A DNA stretch of 64,000 bases from Oreocharis arfaki (GCA_013398015.1 VZRR01007600.1:1426001-1490000); one strand, 5' to 3'; numbered from the stretch's first letter, positions 52,836 to 64,000 are shown. The notes: generated by a model not told the origin, from the sequence alone. Made by a program: numbers and translations.

Positions 52836-55756
52836 CATATAACTGAAAAATTAATATTAATATATTTCATAAGCAGACATATTTCATTACCTTTAAGATA
52901 AAGAAAATGAAAGAAAGAATGAGTAGTTTACAAAATGCTGCCAGCAGAAACTAAGAATAAATTTTTTGAGTTTCTCACAAATTCCTGGAATCACTTATCT
53001 TCAACACTAACTATATGAATCCAGTTCCTTACCCCACTGTCTGGGCTAATAAAAATTCCTAGAGATTAAAGGGAAATTATTTCCAGAGGTAATCAATATG
53101 AAAATTTACATCTAGTTGTAAGCAGCAGAATAGGAAACCAACATGAGAAATAGGAAATGTGTTTAAAATAAATCATTATCTGAAAAGTGTTCGGTTGTAT
53201 AAAAATGAATACAAATTAAAATCTGAATTAATAAAAAGCTATTGGCATGCAGAAAGTAATATGGGTTTTTTTTCTGGAAGATATTTATATTTTAATCACA
53301 TCCAGCAACTGGCTAAGAATGTAGTCTTTCCTATCTAGTCAGAGAGTGTGTTCTTATCAGAAGGGACATGAAGATTTTTCATCAAAATACTAACACCAAA
53401 GTTCCTTGTGAACCATATTATGGTTTTGTTTTATCTTGGATGTTGAACAACCCAAGTTAATTCTTTATTTTGGAAGTGAAATGTCATTTCTTGCTCTAAC
53501 TGAAGAATAGAAAGGATGAAAAGAAGCAATTTCTGTGAATGAGCTGAAAGAATAGTAAAATATATTTAATAAAAAGAAAGAAAATAGAGTCAAAGAAAGA
53601 GAAAATGGTAAGAAAGATATCTCTAGTGAACAAGATTAGTTCTTGTGTGCTAGTATGATATATGCCCTTATTTTTAAATGACATGGTGATAAGATTAATG
53701 AGAAAAACATTATTAATGTCTACGTAAATGTGTGTTCATTTATTGGAATACTGAAGTTTGACTTCATTAATTGAGACTTTCAAATAATCCAATTACTTTG
53801 AATTCTCGATCTTCTTCCAAAAAGTCAGTTTTCTGGAGACTGTTTATAACTAATGAATTTGGAAGACCGCTAAAATCTTTACATTATTCACAAATTATAC
53901 AGTGTAATGCCTTGTGTTTATTTTCACTGCAAGACAAACTTTACACATGATGGAAAATGAGAAGAACCAGTAACAGGAGAGAGAACACCTTGTGCTCCTT
54001 AACAATGTGGGTGCGAGTGCCTGCTCAGCCTCCGCTCTGCAAGCTGTCCAGGATGCCAACAGTTGCTAAAACAGAGGTGAGTGTCAACAGAACATCCAAA
54101 ACTGTCTAACAGGGAGTTTGCCCCAAACTGACAATGCTAAAGAAGACGTCCACTGGCCATAACAAACAGCTTAAGACTAAAGGCATCAGCTTGAGAAGAA
54201 CTTCAAGAAAAGCTTGAATATTTGTTGTTGTGGGGAGAGAGAAGAAAGCAATGGAGAAGAGTCAAAACCTGTTTTGACTCTGTCAGAAATCACCCCACTG
54301 CCATTGCAATCTGTACCGTGACCTTACTGAGAATCGTTCCATCAGATGCCATGAGGGCATGCATCTAGCTTGAGGAATGACAGTTTTGGTGTAAGAAATA
54401 AGAATCCACACTTCTGACGTACATGTCTGAAGTTGAGGTGGGCGCTTTCTCATGACAATATGTTTTGTTTTTAAGAAACTCTCATGAGTACATGCAAGCC
54501 TAGACCCTACAACTCCAACAGAAGGGTAGAGAAACAGAGAAATCCCCATTTCAAAGAGAGCAGGGCAGTGTTGTTGGAGTAGACTCTGAGGTGAGCCCAT
54601 GTGTGCCTGTGTGAATGCTTTGGGATTTTTATAGGAGGTGGTTAAGAAATGTCTGGTTGTTTTAAGTATCAAATATTACATTTTGCCTTCATGAATGAGT
54701 AGTTCACTAACTGGTAGTTATTTACATGTTATGAATAAACCTAACAGCTTCAATTTTGACTATATTTACAACACATGGAAAGGGTAGATTTTTTTTCCTG
54801 CAATGTTTTTTTCTGAATGCAATTAATCAAGTAATTAAAAAATTTGAGTAGGCCTTTTGTGACTATGTATGCCCATGAACTTGGCATAACTGGAAGGAGA
54901 GAATATTTAATTTACCTCTCTTTTCAACCAATACCTTTTAGAGCAGTTGAATTATTTCTACTAGATAAGGTCAGCCAGAACATAGTTTCAGTCAGTTCAG
55001 TCTGTGGCTTGTAATAAGAATTTTGGCTATTAATAACCTAATTTGAAATGTGGGAAGGAGTTTGGGTCTTGTTTTGTGGTGTGTTTTTTAATTTGTTTGT
55101 TTGGTTTTCTTTGTGGAGCTTTTTGATTTGTTACATTTTGTACTCAGCTTGGAGGAATGAAGTTATTATGAATTATGTAATATTTTCCTATATGTACAAT
55201 CCTTTGTACTTTGCTATAAGTGTATTTCCTTTTCTCTATTTGTAAGAAAATACAATAATTCTGTTATTTAGAACAGATGAATGATCATGGGAATATTGTT
55301 GAGATTTTATTTACTTCAGTGTCTGTGAAGAGTCATGACTTCGTTCTCCAGCTGCTGATGACTAATAGGGAGCATAAATTTTGAGACCGTGAAGCAAGGC
55401 TGTCATATGGGGTTGGGTGCTGGTTTTACAATGATCATTGTTTCTGTCTGAGTACCTGATGGAGCAATGACAGGGGTTAAAAGTACAGGACAGATGAATG
55501 TCTTACAATTTTTCTAACAGATAAATTTCATTCTCTAATCAATGGCTATGCAAGTATTTTATTCAAAATAGATCATATTAAAGAGGAGGAATAGGGATGA
55601 CACCTACCATTTGGCTTAACTCAGTATTAAGGTATTTTGCCATCAGATAGTAGATCAAAATCCCACAGAAAGAAAAAAGTAACAGGATCCATTTCTGCCA
55701 CATTCTGAGCTTTCTGAACTACTAAATCCAACCTGCAGTTTCTGTCAATCTGTGTT
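52836..55756. other. Gene-free AT-rich unique sequence
   Basis: No gene recognised. A purine-rich patch lies at about 53570-53618. The stretch at about 53980-54620 is richer in G and C, contains a 129-codon minus-strand frame (54283-54672) without recognisable domains, and carries a short hairpin at 54258. It may be an old retroelement remnant, but I find no diagnostic motif. Confidence 0.5.
54258..54281. repeat. Hairpin, 11-bp stem with 2-nt centre
   Basis: AGAGTCAAAAC, then CT, then GTTTTGACTCT: an exact inverted repeat of 11 bp. A TGACTC/GAGTCA (AP-1-like) half lies in each arm. Stems of this length are at the edge of chance expectation for a 64-kb window. Confidence 0.7.
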
Positions 55757-55895
55757 TGTCATAGAATCATTGAATGGCATGGTTTGAAAAGGACCTTAAA
55801 GATCAACTAGTTCCAGCCTCCCTGAAAGGGACACCTTTCAGTACACCAAATTGTTCAGAGCCTGAGCCAACCTGGCCTTGAACACTTCTTTTAAC
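55757..55895 (-). mobile_element. CR1 LINE 3' end fragment, antisense
   Basis: Begins with TCATAGAATCATTGAATGG, the reverse complement of the CR1 octamer tail, followed by AAAGGACCTTAAAGATCAAC, TAGTTCCAGCCTCC, and AACCTGGCCTTGAACACTTC. This order is the antisense of the CR1 3' end. Similarity ends at about 55895; the rest of the element is missing. Confidence 0.92.
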
Positions 55896-58800
55896 CCACA
55901 ACTTTTCGTCCACGTTAAACTTGTCGATAGCTTGAGTACAAACAAAAATAAAATTGTTCAGTTAAAAGAAATATTACAAAACCCCTGTAAATGCAGATCT
56001 CAGCCTTCTCTAAAAGAAAATAAAATGATTATAGCTACAGTTTTCAGTTTGCTTGAAATGACTAAGAGTTATGATCACTAAACAGACTCCATACTCGGCA
56101 TTTTACAAGCCTTAACTGCTTCACAGAAACAGTAGGGCAACCTCAGAGAGAAAGTAGTGTGTATTTATTGAATCTATAAATTTACATACTGTTTTTTCTC
56201 ATTCCTCTGATAGCAACATGTGGTCAATAAGTAGAGATATCAGTAAATTAGAAAACAAGAAGAAAAAGAAACAGTCTATTTTTTAATTTAACAGTGAAAG
56301 TAAAAGGTGATAGTGAGAACTGCAGAAGAATGTAATTTTTCCAAAGAGAATGAAATAATTACAAGTCCCGTTGACACACAGGGATCCATGTTAATTATAA
56401 GAATATGAGAACAAAGTACTAAAACAGTTAAATGGTGAAGAATATTGACTGAATTGTATTAGATATGCATCCACTAGATCCACCTTAAAGTAAAGGAGGT
56501 AAAAAGCATTGGTTCAATTTTGGATTAATGAAAATATTTGAATGCAAATACCCCCAATAAAATATCTGTTTTATACTGGTCTGAAAGGGTCATCAGGTAT
56601 TTTAAAACAGCAAATACACTAAGTGCCCCACACATTTCAGAATATTTTTGCTAGACATAATTTAGAGTTTTTCCCACTAAGGTTCAAGACAAAACAACCA
56701 CATTGAACTTGCTACTCAGTGTCACCACTAGTACTTTGTATGTGGAAACTAACTCGCAGCTACTGTGAGACTAACACTTTCCTTTGAATGTGAGGAAGGA
56801 GGAACAAACATTTATCTTCCAAGCAGATGTTACTGGAAAATGATAAATTCAATTTCACAATCCTTGTTTGTCTGTTTTAGAAATGAGCAAGTAAAGGAAG
56901 GAGGGACAGTAAGAACAATTGAGAGAAAGCAGAAGAAGTGCAAAGCTTCCCTTCTTGGCAGCCACAAGTCATTAGAAGAGCTTGGCTGCCCATGTAACCA
57001 CAGCCTCAGGCAGCTGAATGCATGCCCAGAGCAGCAATGGAGACACAAAAAGATTCCGTTTGTTATGGGATTATCCTGAAGTTGAGGGAAGACTTGTGAA
57101 TGCTTAAACATTGATATCTCTTGCCTAGGTTCCTCCAGTGACAAAAAAGCCAAGTAAAATCAAAAGCCTACTCTTTCTGTTCTCTGGTATGTGATTAAAA
57201 GTTTTCTTGTAGTTTAATTTATTTGGAAGAAAATCTGCAAAGTTGTGTCTTAAATTTTGATAAAGCAGACCAACATTTATTTTGGAGTTTAGTTTGAAAT
57301 AAGCAGCTGAGAATCATGATACAGCTGGAAGAAAGAAAGGGGAATTTGACTTCTCAATGAAAGCAACTCCTTCGAAATACTATAGTTAGATAAATGGTCC
57401 CTAAATAGCTGAGCCTCAAATCAATTAAGATTTTACAGATTTGGATCAGAATTATACAACTGGAGAAGAGAGAGAAGCATGTGTATTTTGCAGCACACTG
57501 TTTGTTGCACTAGGACTCTGCTTATTAAGATGCTACTGATTTGAGCTGTCTCTTGTAACAGCAGCGTTGTGTGCAATTACAATCAATAAATAAAATTCAA
57601 TCTGTTTCTGGTGAATGAGGCCAAGGCAGAAGCACTACTCTGTATTTTCCATATGCTAAACATTCTTTGAGGAAATTAATATAAATATGTTCTCAGCGAA
57701 TCTCCACAACTGGATGATAGAAAAATATTCAAAGTCCAATGCTCTGGTCTGAACAAATGCACTGTGCCCTGATATTTGTCCTTCGGTACCTTTTCCCCTC
57801 AGGGTTCAGCTCTACACATCTGCCATAAATAAAAGCGATGTGCAAAACTTACTGACTATTACTTCTTTAATGTTCCTTTCATATCAGTGATGCAGTGGAT
57901 GAGGTAGGTTGTGCAAGCCAAAACCTTCAATTCCATATTAATTGAAATATATCTGTGCTGGCATAGTCTGCTGCACAGAAGGTGTTCATATAGACAATAT
58001 ATATGTGCAAGATATAGGATGCTGCTTGCAGTTTTTGCATGTAAATTCTTACTGAAACGATGTTTTTCTTGGGAACATTTTTCTCCACAAGTGAGCAGCT
58101 GCGCAGGCTCTGTGCTTACAGCATAGAAAGGCAGATGATTATTGCTCCATACTATATTGGGAGCATCCATATGCTGGGTGAAATGCTCAAGTGTGACAGC
58201 CAGGTTTAAGACAACGTATGAAAAGAATCTCATGTACCTCTTCTGTGGTATTGCACAATGGTCAACATGCAGGAGGATGACTGGAAACATGACTCCTGTA
58301 GACCTAAAAGGGAATAAATTATAAGGGTCACAGATAGGGAGAAGTTCCCAGGTTAGAGGAAAATTTAAGATGTTTGGAATAACTGGTAAACATTTTTGCT
58401 CAATGGAATATTGGAATAGGTACTTAGTTTTCAGGATTATCTAGATATCATAGCAGTACATCTGTTAAACACTTCTTTAAATCATAGTAAGGCAACTATA
58501 TCCAGGATATTAATACCCAGCACATTAACACATAAAGACAAATACTATTATAGTGATTTAGGAATCCAATTTCAGTCATCATGAAAGTTATGAAATACAT
58601 CTTATACATGCTGCTATAAGCTTTTGTGGTTGGTTGTTTCCACTTTCCATGTTTTTGTGTTGTTTGATTTTTTCAGTTTTTTGTCATACTCTTGTGAAGA
58701 TTCTTTCTATTTTGAAAAACGTCTTTTTAGATTTCTTCATCCGCCTACACTCTTTCCTTCTATACTAGTATTCTTGATACATAGCAGCAAGAAATGAATA

Positions 58801-59938
58801 GTATTAATGACATATGTTTGTCCTCTCAGCATCACAGAAGTCCTGTTTCGGTGTATCCAGAAAGCTGGCAAGGCATTCAGACCTTGTTAACAGAAGATCA
58901 TGCTGAGTACCTGCTGGAAACCCACTGTTCATGGGCCTTATATAATCTAGGTAAAAATACAGGTATGAAATTAATTATCTATAGTGCAGAATGCCTGACT
59001 CAAATTTGGATACCTGAAAACCTAACTGCAGTTTAGATAAGGGTACACACCATATATGGTAAAAATGCTAGAAGTTTGTCTCCCATAAGGGAACATTTTA
59101 TTAGTCTGCCCTGTGCACTAAGTCTAGGAGGGTTAAAAAAAGGTTGGAGAATTTTTTCTTGATTTTTTCCCCTTTTGTGTGCTCAATTACTCTCCAAGGC
59201 TTTGAAAATATGTGTTTGGATGCTTCACCTTATCTCAGAATATGGAGGTTCCTTGAAATGTTTATTGGAATAGCCCAACAATAATATGCTCTTTTCTCAG
59301 TTACCTAGAAACATATCTAACATTTGGTGAGCTATCATTTGGCAAAATCCAAGAAAACTGAAACCAGTGCCCATGTGGTTGGATTACAGAACAATGAAAG
59401 CTATTGGCAGAACTTGCTGTTGATGTTCAGTGAGCCCATTTTGATCAAGAAAGTATAACAGAGACCTTTCATTACAATTTTGCCCCTATGGACAGTGTGA
59501 TTTGCATATCAGTGCACTGAGATCTACACTGTTGTATGATTTGGAGTGCTTCTGGATACAGAATAGTCGCATACAAAGAATATAGAACTGGAGTTCTGCT
59601 TGTATATCAGCCAATCTGAACCGACCTTGAGACTCACCAGGTCATGTCTCACCGAGTACCTATTTTCCATTGCCTTTCTTATCAATTAAGATGCGCATGA
59701 ATAGACTCTTGCTGTGTGTTCGTGCAACATATCACGTAAACCAGCAAAAATCCTGAATAGCGGTGGGAAAAGTTCTTGCTTGTAATGTCTGTTCATTCCT
59801 TTTAAGAGTAATTTAAAATAAGCATAACTCTCTGTGCACAAAAAGATGATGCACATGAGTGTGGGAAAGAGCAGGAACACTGCTACTCTTCCAAATATGA
59901 ATTTAACAGTTTCTTGGTCCTTATTCTTGTATTTCCAG
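55896..59938. other. Gene-free AT-rich unique sequence
   Basis: No transposon recognised. It includes the longest stop-free frame outside repeats after 59 kb is excluded (57859-58290, minus, listed separately). A 104-codon plus frame (56765-57079) and a 107-codon minus frame (56830-57153) overlap each other; neither has a known domain, so at most one can be meaningful and probably neither is. Confidence 0.55.
57859..58290 (-). other. Unassigned 143-codon open frame
   Basis: ATG-started minus-strand frame of 143 codons with no recognised domain, signal peptide or repeat. It is rich in His, Cys, Leu and Tyr (for example HVDHCAIPQKRYMRFFSYVV). The opposite strand is also open over much of the span (57911-58126 and 58142-58324), so the region is simply poor in stop codons on both strands. 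With the AT content seen here, roughly zero to one frame of this length is expected by chance in 64 kb. It may be a conserved non-coding element, a lineage-specific exon, or chance; a protein is not supported. Confidence 0.12.
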
Positions 59939-59939
59939 A

Positions 59940-60095
59940 GGGTTTGGGGGTTTTTTGGGGGGTTTGCTTTTTTTGTTTGTTTGGGGTTTTTTGCTTGTTT
60001 GGTTTTTTTTGTTTTTTTTTTTTTTTTTTGTTTCTGTTTGGGTTTTTTTTTGTTTGTTTTTTTTTGGTTTTTTTTCGGTGTTTGGTTTTTTTTCT
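59940..60095. repeat. T/G-rich low-complexity tract with G-runs
   Basis: About 155 bases of almost only T and G on the plus strand. G-runs are 3 (59940-59942), 5 (59946-59950), 6 (59957-59962) and 4 (59983-59986) bases long, followed by long T-runs with isolated G. The opposite strand is A/C-rich. All long open frames across it (runs of Phe/Gly/Leu on plus, of Lys/Thr/Pro on minus, up to 157 codons) are artefacts of the composition. The tract ends just before a CR1 3' fragment. Confidence 0.9.
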
Positions 60096-60107
60096 CTATG
60101 CATAACA

Positions 60108-60228
60108 GAATTGGACGGGGCTCTGAGAAACTTGGTCTGGTAACAAGTGCCCCGCACATCAGGAGGGTCAGGACTAGATGATGTTCAAGGTCCCTTCCAA
60201 ACTATGCCATTCTATGATTCTGTGATTT
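60108..60228 (+). mobile_element. CR1 LINE 3' end fragment
   Basis: TTGGACGGGGCTCTGAGAAA, CTTGGTCTGGTAAC, then GACTAGATGATGTTCAAGG, TCCCTTCCAAACTATGCC, and the octamer tail ATTCTATG ATTCTGTG. This is the CR1 3' end in sense orientation, ending in the diagnostic tail. Only about 120 bases remain; the 5' side stops where the T/G-rich tract begins. Confidence 0.92.
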
Positions 60229-61745
60229 TGTGGCTGCGTGGGTTGGGCATATGGTCTAGGACTCATGGACCATCTGAAAAAGGAGGCCACAGACTGAGTT
60301 GAATTGTTGTGAAAGAGTTAAGATGTGCTTCTGAGACAGGATGTTCTAGTCCTGCAGACTTTTGTTTCTGCTTTTTAACATTTCACCTGTTTTTTGCCCA
60401 GTGTCTGCTTGTATGAACCAGAATCAGACCAGGGAGTGATCTAGGGACCAACTACAAATTGCAGCATGAAGAAAAAAAGCAAAACCAAAACATTAGACGA
60501 TATAGAAAATGTGTATTGGAATCCTTTCTAGTAAAAAAGGATACCCTTTTTTAACAAATATTTTTCTCAACACAAACTGTTGACAGGTAATTTTATACAG
60601 TATTCCTCCCTTAGCTGCTCTTTAAACAGAAATACATTTGAAAGGAGATTTTATAGGTCACTTTTTTAAGGCATGGGAAGAGTGGAGTCACTACTCATGT
60701 GTCTTCAGCATTCATCCTATTGTGTAGCTCCAAGTGCTCAACTGACTCTTTACTTAAGGTGCAAAGCACAGCTCACTTTCAGACAGGAGTTGGTTAAAAA
60801 TCAAGGACATTTCATTTGGGGCTCTTGGGGAATTTTCAGGCACTTAAGATTGACTTTGGATCATTAGTTCATCTTCCTGGTTAAGCAGATACACGTTCAA
60901 CAAAGTGAAAAGTGTTCAGTTACTGGTCTTTCCGTCGAAATGCACAGACGCATTTCTGCCCATTGGCACGAGAGCGTACCCATGGGAATTTAAATTTTCC
61001 ATTATCTTTTCTATGGTTTTAACTTTTTTGTATGTTTTGCAGTGTCACAGATTTAAAAAACTAAGTGGTGGAGAAAGAAAAATAATGGAAGATTGGTGAG
61101 GAGAGAGAAAAATAAGATGGTTTTAGAATTGATTTTGTTCAGAGACCAACCTTGCACCCAAGAGATGTGAGAAAATACTCAGTGTGAGAGAATTTATGTA
61201 TTTGTGTTTGGTTTGGGTTGTTTTCTGTCTACTAAAGAAACGAAACTCTCTCACCAGATAACAGAATGTTGTGAAAAATTTAAAAGCATTCCTCACACAG
61301 GCTTGAGGCCTCTTTGTAAGAGGGGAAGGGAGAGAAGAAGTTCAAAGATTGTAAAACACAGCCTGGTGAAGACCTGTGTGTGCTCCAGGCCCCCTTTTAT
61401 ACTTAACACAGCACTCAGGCCTTGATGCTTTTTGCTCCTGCTAAAATGAGCTTAGCAAAGTATGTGTCTCTGTTTTTCTGGAATCCTCAAGCTAGGGAAA
61501 TAATGGAATAAATCTACTCTTTACACTTCAGATGTGAGTTGTGGTCTCAGTGTTATCTGCATATATTTAATTCACACAGAAGCAAACCCACAGAACATCT
61601 GTAGAGCCAGTATAAATGAATACCACTCGTACTGTCACTTCTCTCCTAGCAGTATAATTAAACAGGAGTTAGATTTGAAATGTGTTGACATTTTATCAAT
61701 TAAAGATAGACATGGGAGACATAGAGTTTCCTGGATTCTGCTTCT
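60229..61745. other. Gene-free unique sequence between two CR1 pieces
   Basis: No gene or transposon recognised. Open frames of 64-90 codons show no domain. The last part (about 61530-61745) may contain unrecognised older CR1 sequence just before the next fragment. Confidence 0.55.
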
Positions 61746-62275
61746 GGCTATGGATGGGCATCACACTGGCTATCTTCCAGTCATCTCCTCAGTTAGCCAG
61801 GGTTGATAAATGATGGAGAGTGGCTTGGCGAGCTGTTCTGCCTGCTGCCTCATCACCACAGGATGTATTCCATCTAGTTCCACAGACTTGTGAGCATCTA
61901 AGTGTCTCAGCAGGTCACTAACAGCTTCCTCCTGGATACAAGGGACCTATTCTGCTTCCTGTCCCTGTCTACCAGCTCAGGAGGCCAATTGCCATGAGGA
62001 TGACCTGCCTTATTGTTGAAAACTGAGGCAAAGAAGGTGTTAAGTACCTCGGCCTTTTCTTCATCTTCAGTAACTGTACTCCCCTCCGCGTCCAACAAAG
62101 AATGGATATTTTCCTTGCCCCTCCTTTTGCCATTAATGTATTTATAGAAATATTTTTTATTATCCTTTACAGAAGTGGCCAGGTTAAGTCCTAATTGAGC
62201 TTTTGCCTCTCTAATTTTCTTTTTGCATGACCTAACGACATCCTTAAACACGTACTGAGTTGCCTGCACTCATTC
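61746..62275 (-). mobile_element. CR1 LINE ORF2 fragment (before and into the RT domain), antisense
   Basis: The plus strand reads as reverse-complement CR1: GATGGGCATCACACTGGCTA, GATAAATGATGGAGAGTGGC, ACAGACTTGTGAGCATCTAA, GTCTCAGCAGGTCACTAACA, CTGAGGCAAAGAAGGTGTTA, AGTACCTCGGCCTTTTCTTC, TTAATGTATTTATAGAAATA, and TGACCTAACGACATCCTTAA. This corresponds to the ORF2 linker between endonuclease and reverse transcriptase and the start of the latter. It is truncated at both ends and has no octamer tail, so it is either an internal remnant or part of a copy broken by later deletion. Confidence 0.93.
61907..62269 (-). pseudogene. CR1 ORF2 protein remnant, 120 codons open
   Basis: The translation reads CKKKIREAKAQLGLNLATSV near its start, then DNKKYFYKYINGKRRGKENI, then DEEKAEVLNTFFASVFNNKA. 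This is the typical CR1/RTE-type stretch before the reverse-transcriptase domain, where 'KK.F..Y...K' and 'KAE.LN.FFASVF' are well conserved. The ATG is only the first Met in an open stretch, not a real start. Downstream of DRDRKQN the frame leaves the CR1 reading (SLVSRRKLLVTC) and stops, so a frameshift or substitution lies near there. It is not a functional gene. Confidence 0.85.
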
Positions 62276-64000
62276 TGAAACATAAATGATCTTTGCAATT
62301 TAGTCAATCCAAATCTGCAGCATATCCATTTAGACCTCATAAAGATAATCACTGCTTGGAATATGGAGGAGTTAATAAGCTACAGCTACGTTAAATGGAC
62401 TTTCCCACCGCATACATGTGGTATTTTAAGAGAGGCCACAACAATATATTTTTGGACATAGTTTCAGGATTCTTTATTTATGCAGTGCTTGAATTAGACC
62501 TCTATAACGTGCTGCACATGGGATACCCACTTCGTGGTAATTCAGGTACTCAGTCTGCTTTAGTGTGCAACTGCCAGTCCAGCCATTGAAATCTGTGAGA
62601 AGGCATTTTACAATGGCATTCTCTGTGCTGACTGAGCAAACTTCATCAGTAGATAAAAAGTAGATAGGGCAAAACCGCTTCCTGTGTCATTCAAATAAGG
62701 CCTACTCTAGACACTCATGTCAGAGGATATTATGCATAAAACACTAAGGCCATCTGAAGAATCAGATTGGTATTCCTCTGCCTGAATTTGCTACTCAAAA
62801 AGCAAATTCAGGCAGTTGTTAAAAGTTGTTAAAGAAATCAACTGTAGGTATCAGAGTGTATTGGGACATGGTATTAAACTGAGGTTTTTATGCAAATGGT
62901 AGGGTGATGGTCTCTGACCTCTTAACAGATCAAATACAGTGTTTTTTCCCTGTGAGACAAAATTATCTCTACAGTCCTATCTTTGGTAAAGGACAGTGCC
63001 GCCCAAAAAGCAGTTAAATGTAACCTGAGTTCAGAGGACTTCACTAAGTCAAGTGGCAAGTATACTCTCGTCAGAAGACTGTTTTAATAAAATACACATA
63101 TTCAAAAAAAAAAATCTTAGAGATAATAAAGCAAGTTAGGATGACAGCAACTTTAGGAAAACTGACAATTAAAAGATTTTAGAAAAGCAGAGAAATACTT
63201 GTTCGGTCTTTATAGAATACTGTCAAACCTTCCCAAGGGCAAAAATTGCCTTCCTGAAGATTCATGTGAAAGTTGTATTCAGATCAAATATTGTCTTTTT
63301 TTTTTCCAAACTACTGAATTATGATGAAACCATAAAATATAACCAGCAGAATACTCTCCCATATTTAGAATATGAGCATCAGATTAAATTTTTTACTTCT
63401 TTTTGCCCACCCACATAAGCAGTCTAAATACTCTTTCCCTTACATTTGTGATAAGCAAAAGTGTTTACTTTCAGAGCAAGAAGACTGCTTAATTAGTAAG
63501 ACTTACTTACTATTCTCTGGAGGATAAAAAGTTTCAAGAATGTCAATGCAAAGCAGTGCATATTATTCCAAGAATAATAAAAACTAGCAAGATAAAGTTT
63601 AAAATGAAAGAACAGCCAACCACTGGTGGTCCAGCTGAAAAGCAGCAGTACTCGAGAATTTGCTCTCTTTCACGTGCTGTGATTCATTTTAGAGGCAAGA
63701 TTGTAACGTTCATGTTTATCGATTTTAGCTGTTGTCTAAATGTTTAATTACAAAGAACATCCATACATTTTGCAAAAATATTTAAAGAATGGTTAATACA
63801 TGAATGGGGGTGTTTCCCTCATGTCTACTCCCGCAGAATTTATCGTTATGCAAGATTTCGCAACCCAGTTTTGTCAAAAGACAACCAGATTGCTCTCCAG
63901 CCTCACTGTGCCAGATTTACGAACTCTTAAACTTGCTATGGTCTAGAAAGGCTTTTTTGCTATCAGTAAGGAAGACTTTGGCACAGAAATTCTGATTCGT
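62276..64000. other. Gene-free AT-rich unique sequence to the window end
   Basis: Contains a strong hairpin at 62778-62815 and an A-run near 63104. Four short frames (about 60 codons) have no recognisable features. The window ends in unique sequence. Confidence 0.6.
62778..62815. repeat. Perfect hairpin: 15-bp stem, 8-nt loop
   Basis: CTGCCTGAATTTGCT (62778-62792), loop ACTCAAAA, then AGCAAATTCAGGCAG (62801-62815). All 15 pairs are Watson-Crick. Pairing does not continue beyond the stem (T against T). The stem is shorter than a typical microRNA precursor and there is no T-run directly after it. A chance origin is unlikely at this length in 64 kb. It could be a snap-back duplication (template switching), a remnant of a small inverted-repeat element, or a transcribed hairpin. 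Confidence 0.85.

Noticed and set aside
54283..54672. 129-codon minus-strand frame
   Set aside because: No recognisable domain, no splice or promoter context; length is within what chance can give in an unusual-composition patch.
59686..60181. Long open frames on both strands (up to 157 codons) rich in Lys/Thr/Pro or Phe/Gly
   Set aside because: They arise from the T/G-rich tract; composition alone keeps the frames open and there is no domain.
1..64000. CRISPR arrays, tRNA, rRNA, operons or bacterial signals
   Set aside because: No regularly spaced repeats, no cloverleaf-type sequence noticed, and the CR1 repeats mark vertebrate DNA.

Overview
The window is non-coding, AT-rich vertebrate DNA. 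The strongest clue to the organism is its repeats: at least seven fragments of CR1 LINE retrotransposons, several keeping the octamer-repeat 3' end (ATTCTATG / ATTCTGTG), and no recognisable Alu, L1 or other mammalian repeat. This points to a bird, or less likely another sauropsid. I cannot name the species. No intact protein-coding gene, tRNA, rRNA, CpG island or clear promoter was found. Nearly all open frames are under 110 codons and resemble no family I know; longer ones are expected now and then by chance in a sequence this size.

Layout. 1-7.5 kb: unique AT-rich sequence with short simple repeats. 7.5-7.7 kb: CR1 3' end, plus strand. 7.7-14.0 kb: unique. 14.0-14.8 kb: an old, strongly diverged CR1, minus strand. 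14.8-24.0 kb: unique, with a possible LTR-like or exon-like patch at 21.5-21.8 kb. 24.0-24.4 kb: CR1 reverse-transcriptase fragment with an internal deletion and a broken catalytic motif, plus strand. 24.4-50.5 kb: long unique stretch with an (ATCT)n array at 25.66 kb, an interrupted (CA)n array at 47.6 kb and two possible traces of an older repeat. 50.56 kb: short CR1 piece, plus strand. 51.67-52.84 kb: the longest CR1 copy, minus strand, carrying a 300-bp tandem duplication whose first unit ends in the window's only N. 55.76 kb: CR1 3' end, minus strand. 59.94-60.23 kb: a T/G-rich tract abutting a CR1 3' end, plus strand. 61.75-62.28 kb: CR1 ORF2 fragment with a 120-codon open frame, minus strand. 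62.78 kb: a perfect 15-bp-stem hairpin.

Overall this reads as a gene desert or the inside of a very long intron. Several unique stretches look like conserved non-coding regulatory elements because they are complex and contain homeodomain-type ATTA/TAATTA sites, but that needs cross-species alignment. I found no convincing previously undescribed biological system. The observations most worth checking are the N-marked duplication (probably an assembly artefact), the 62.78-kb hairpin, the 21.5-21.8-kb patch, and a pair of 11-mers shared at 7.18 and 20.13 kb.
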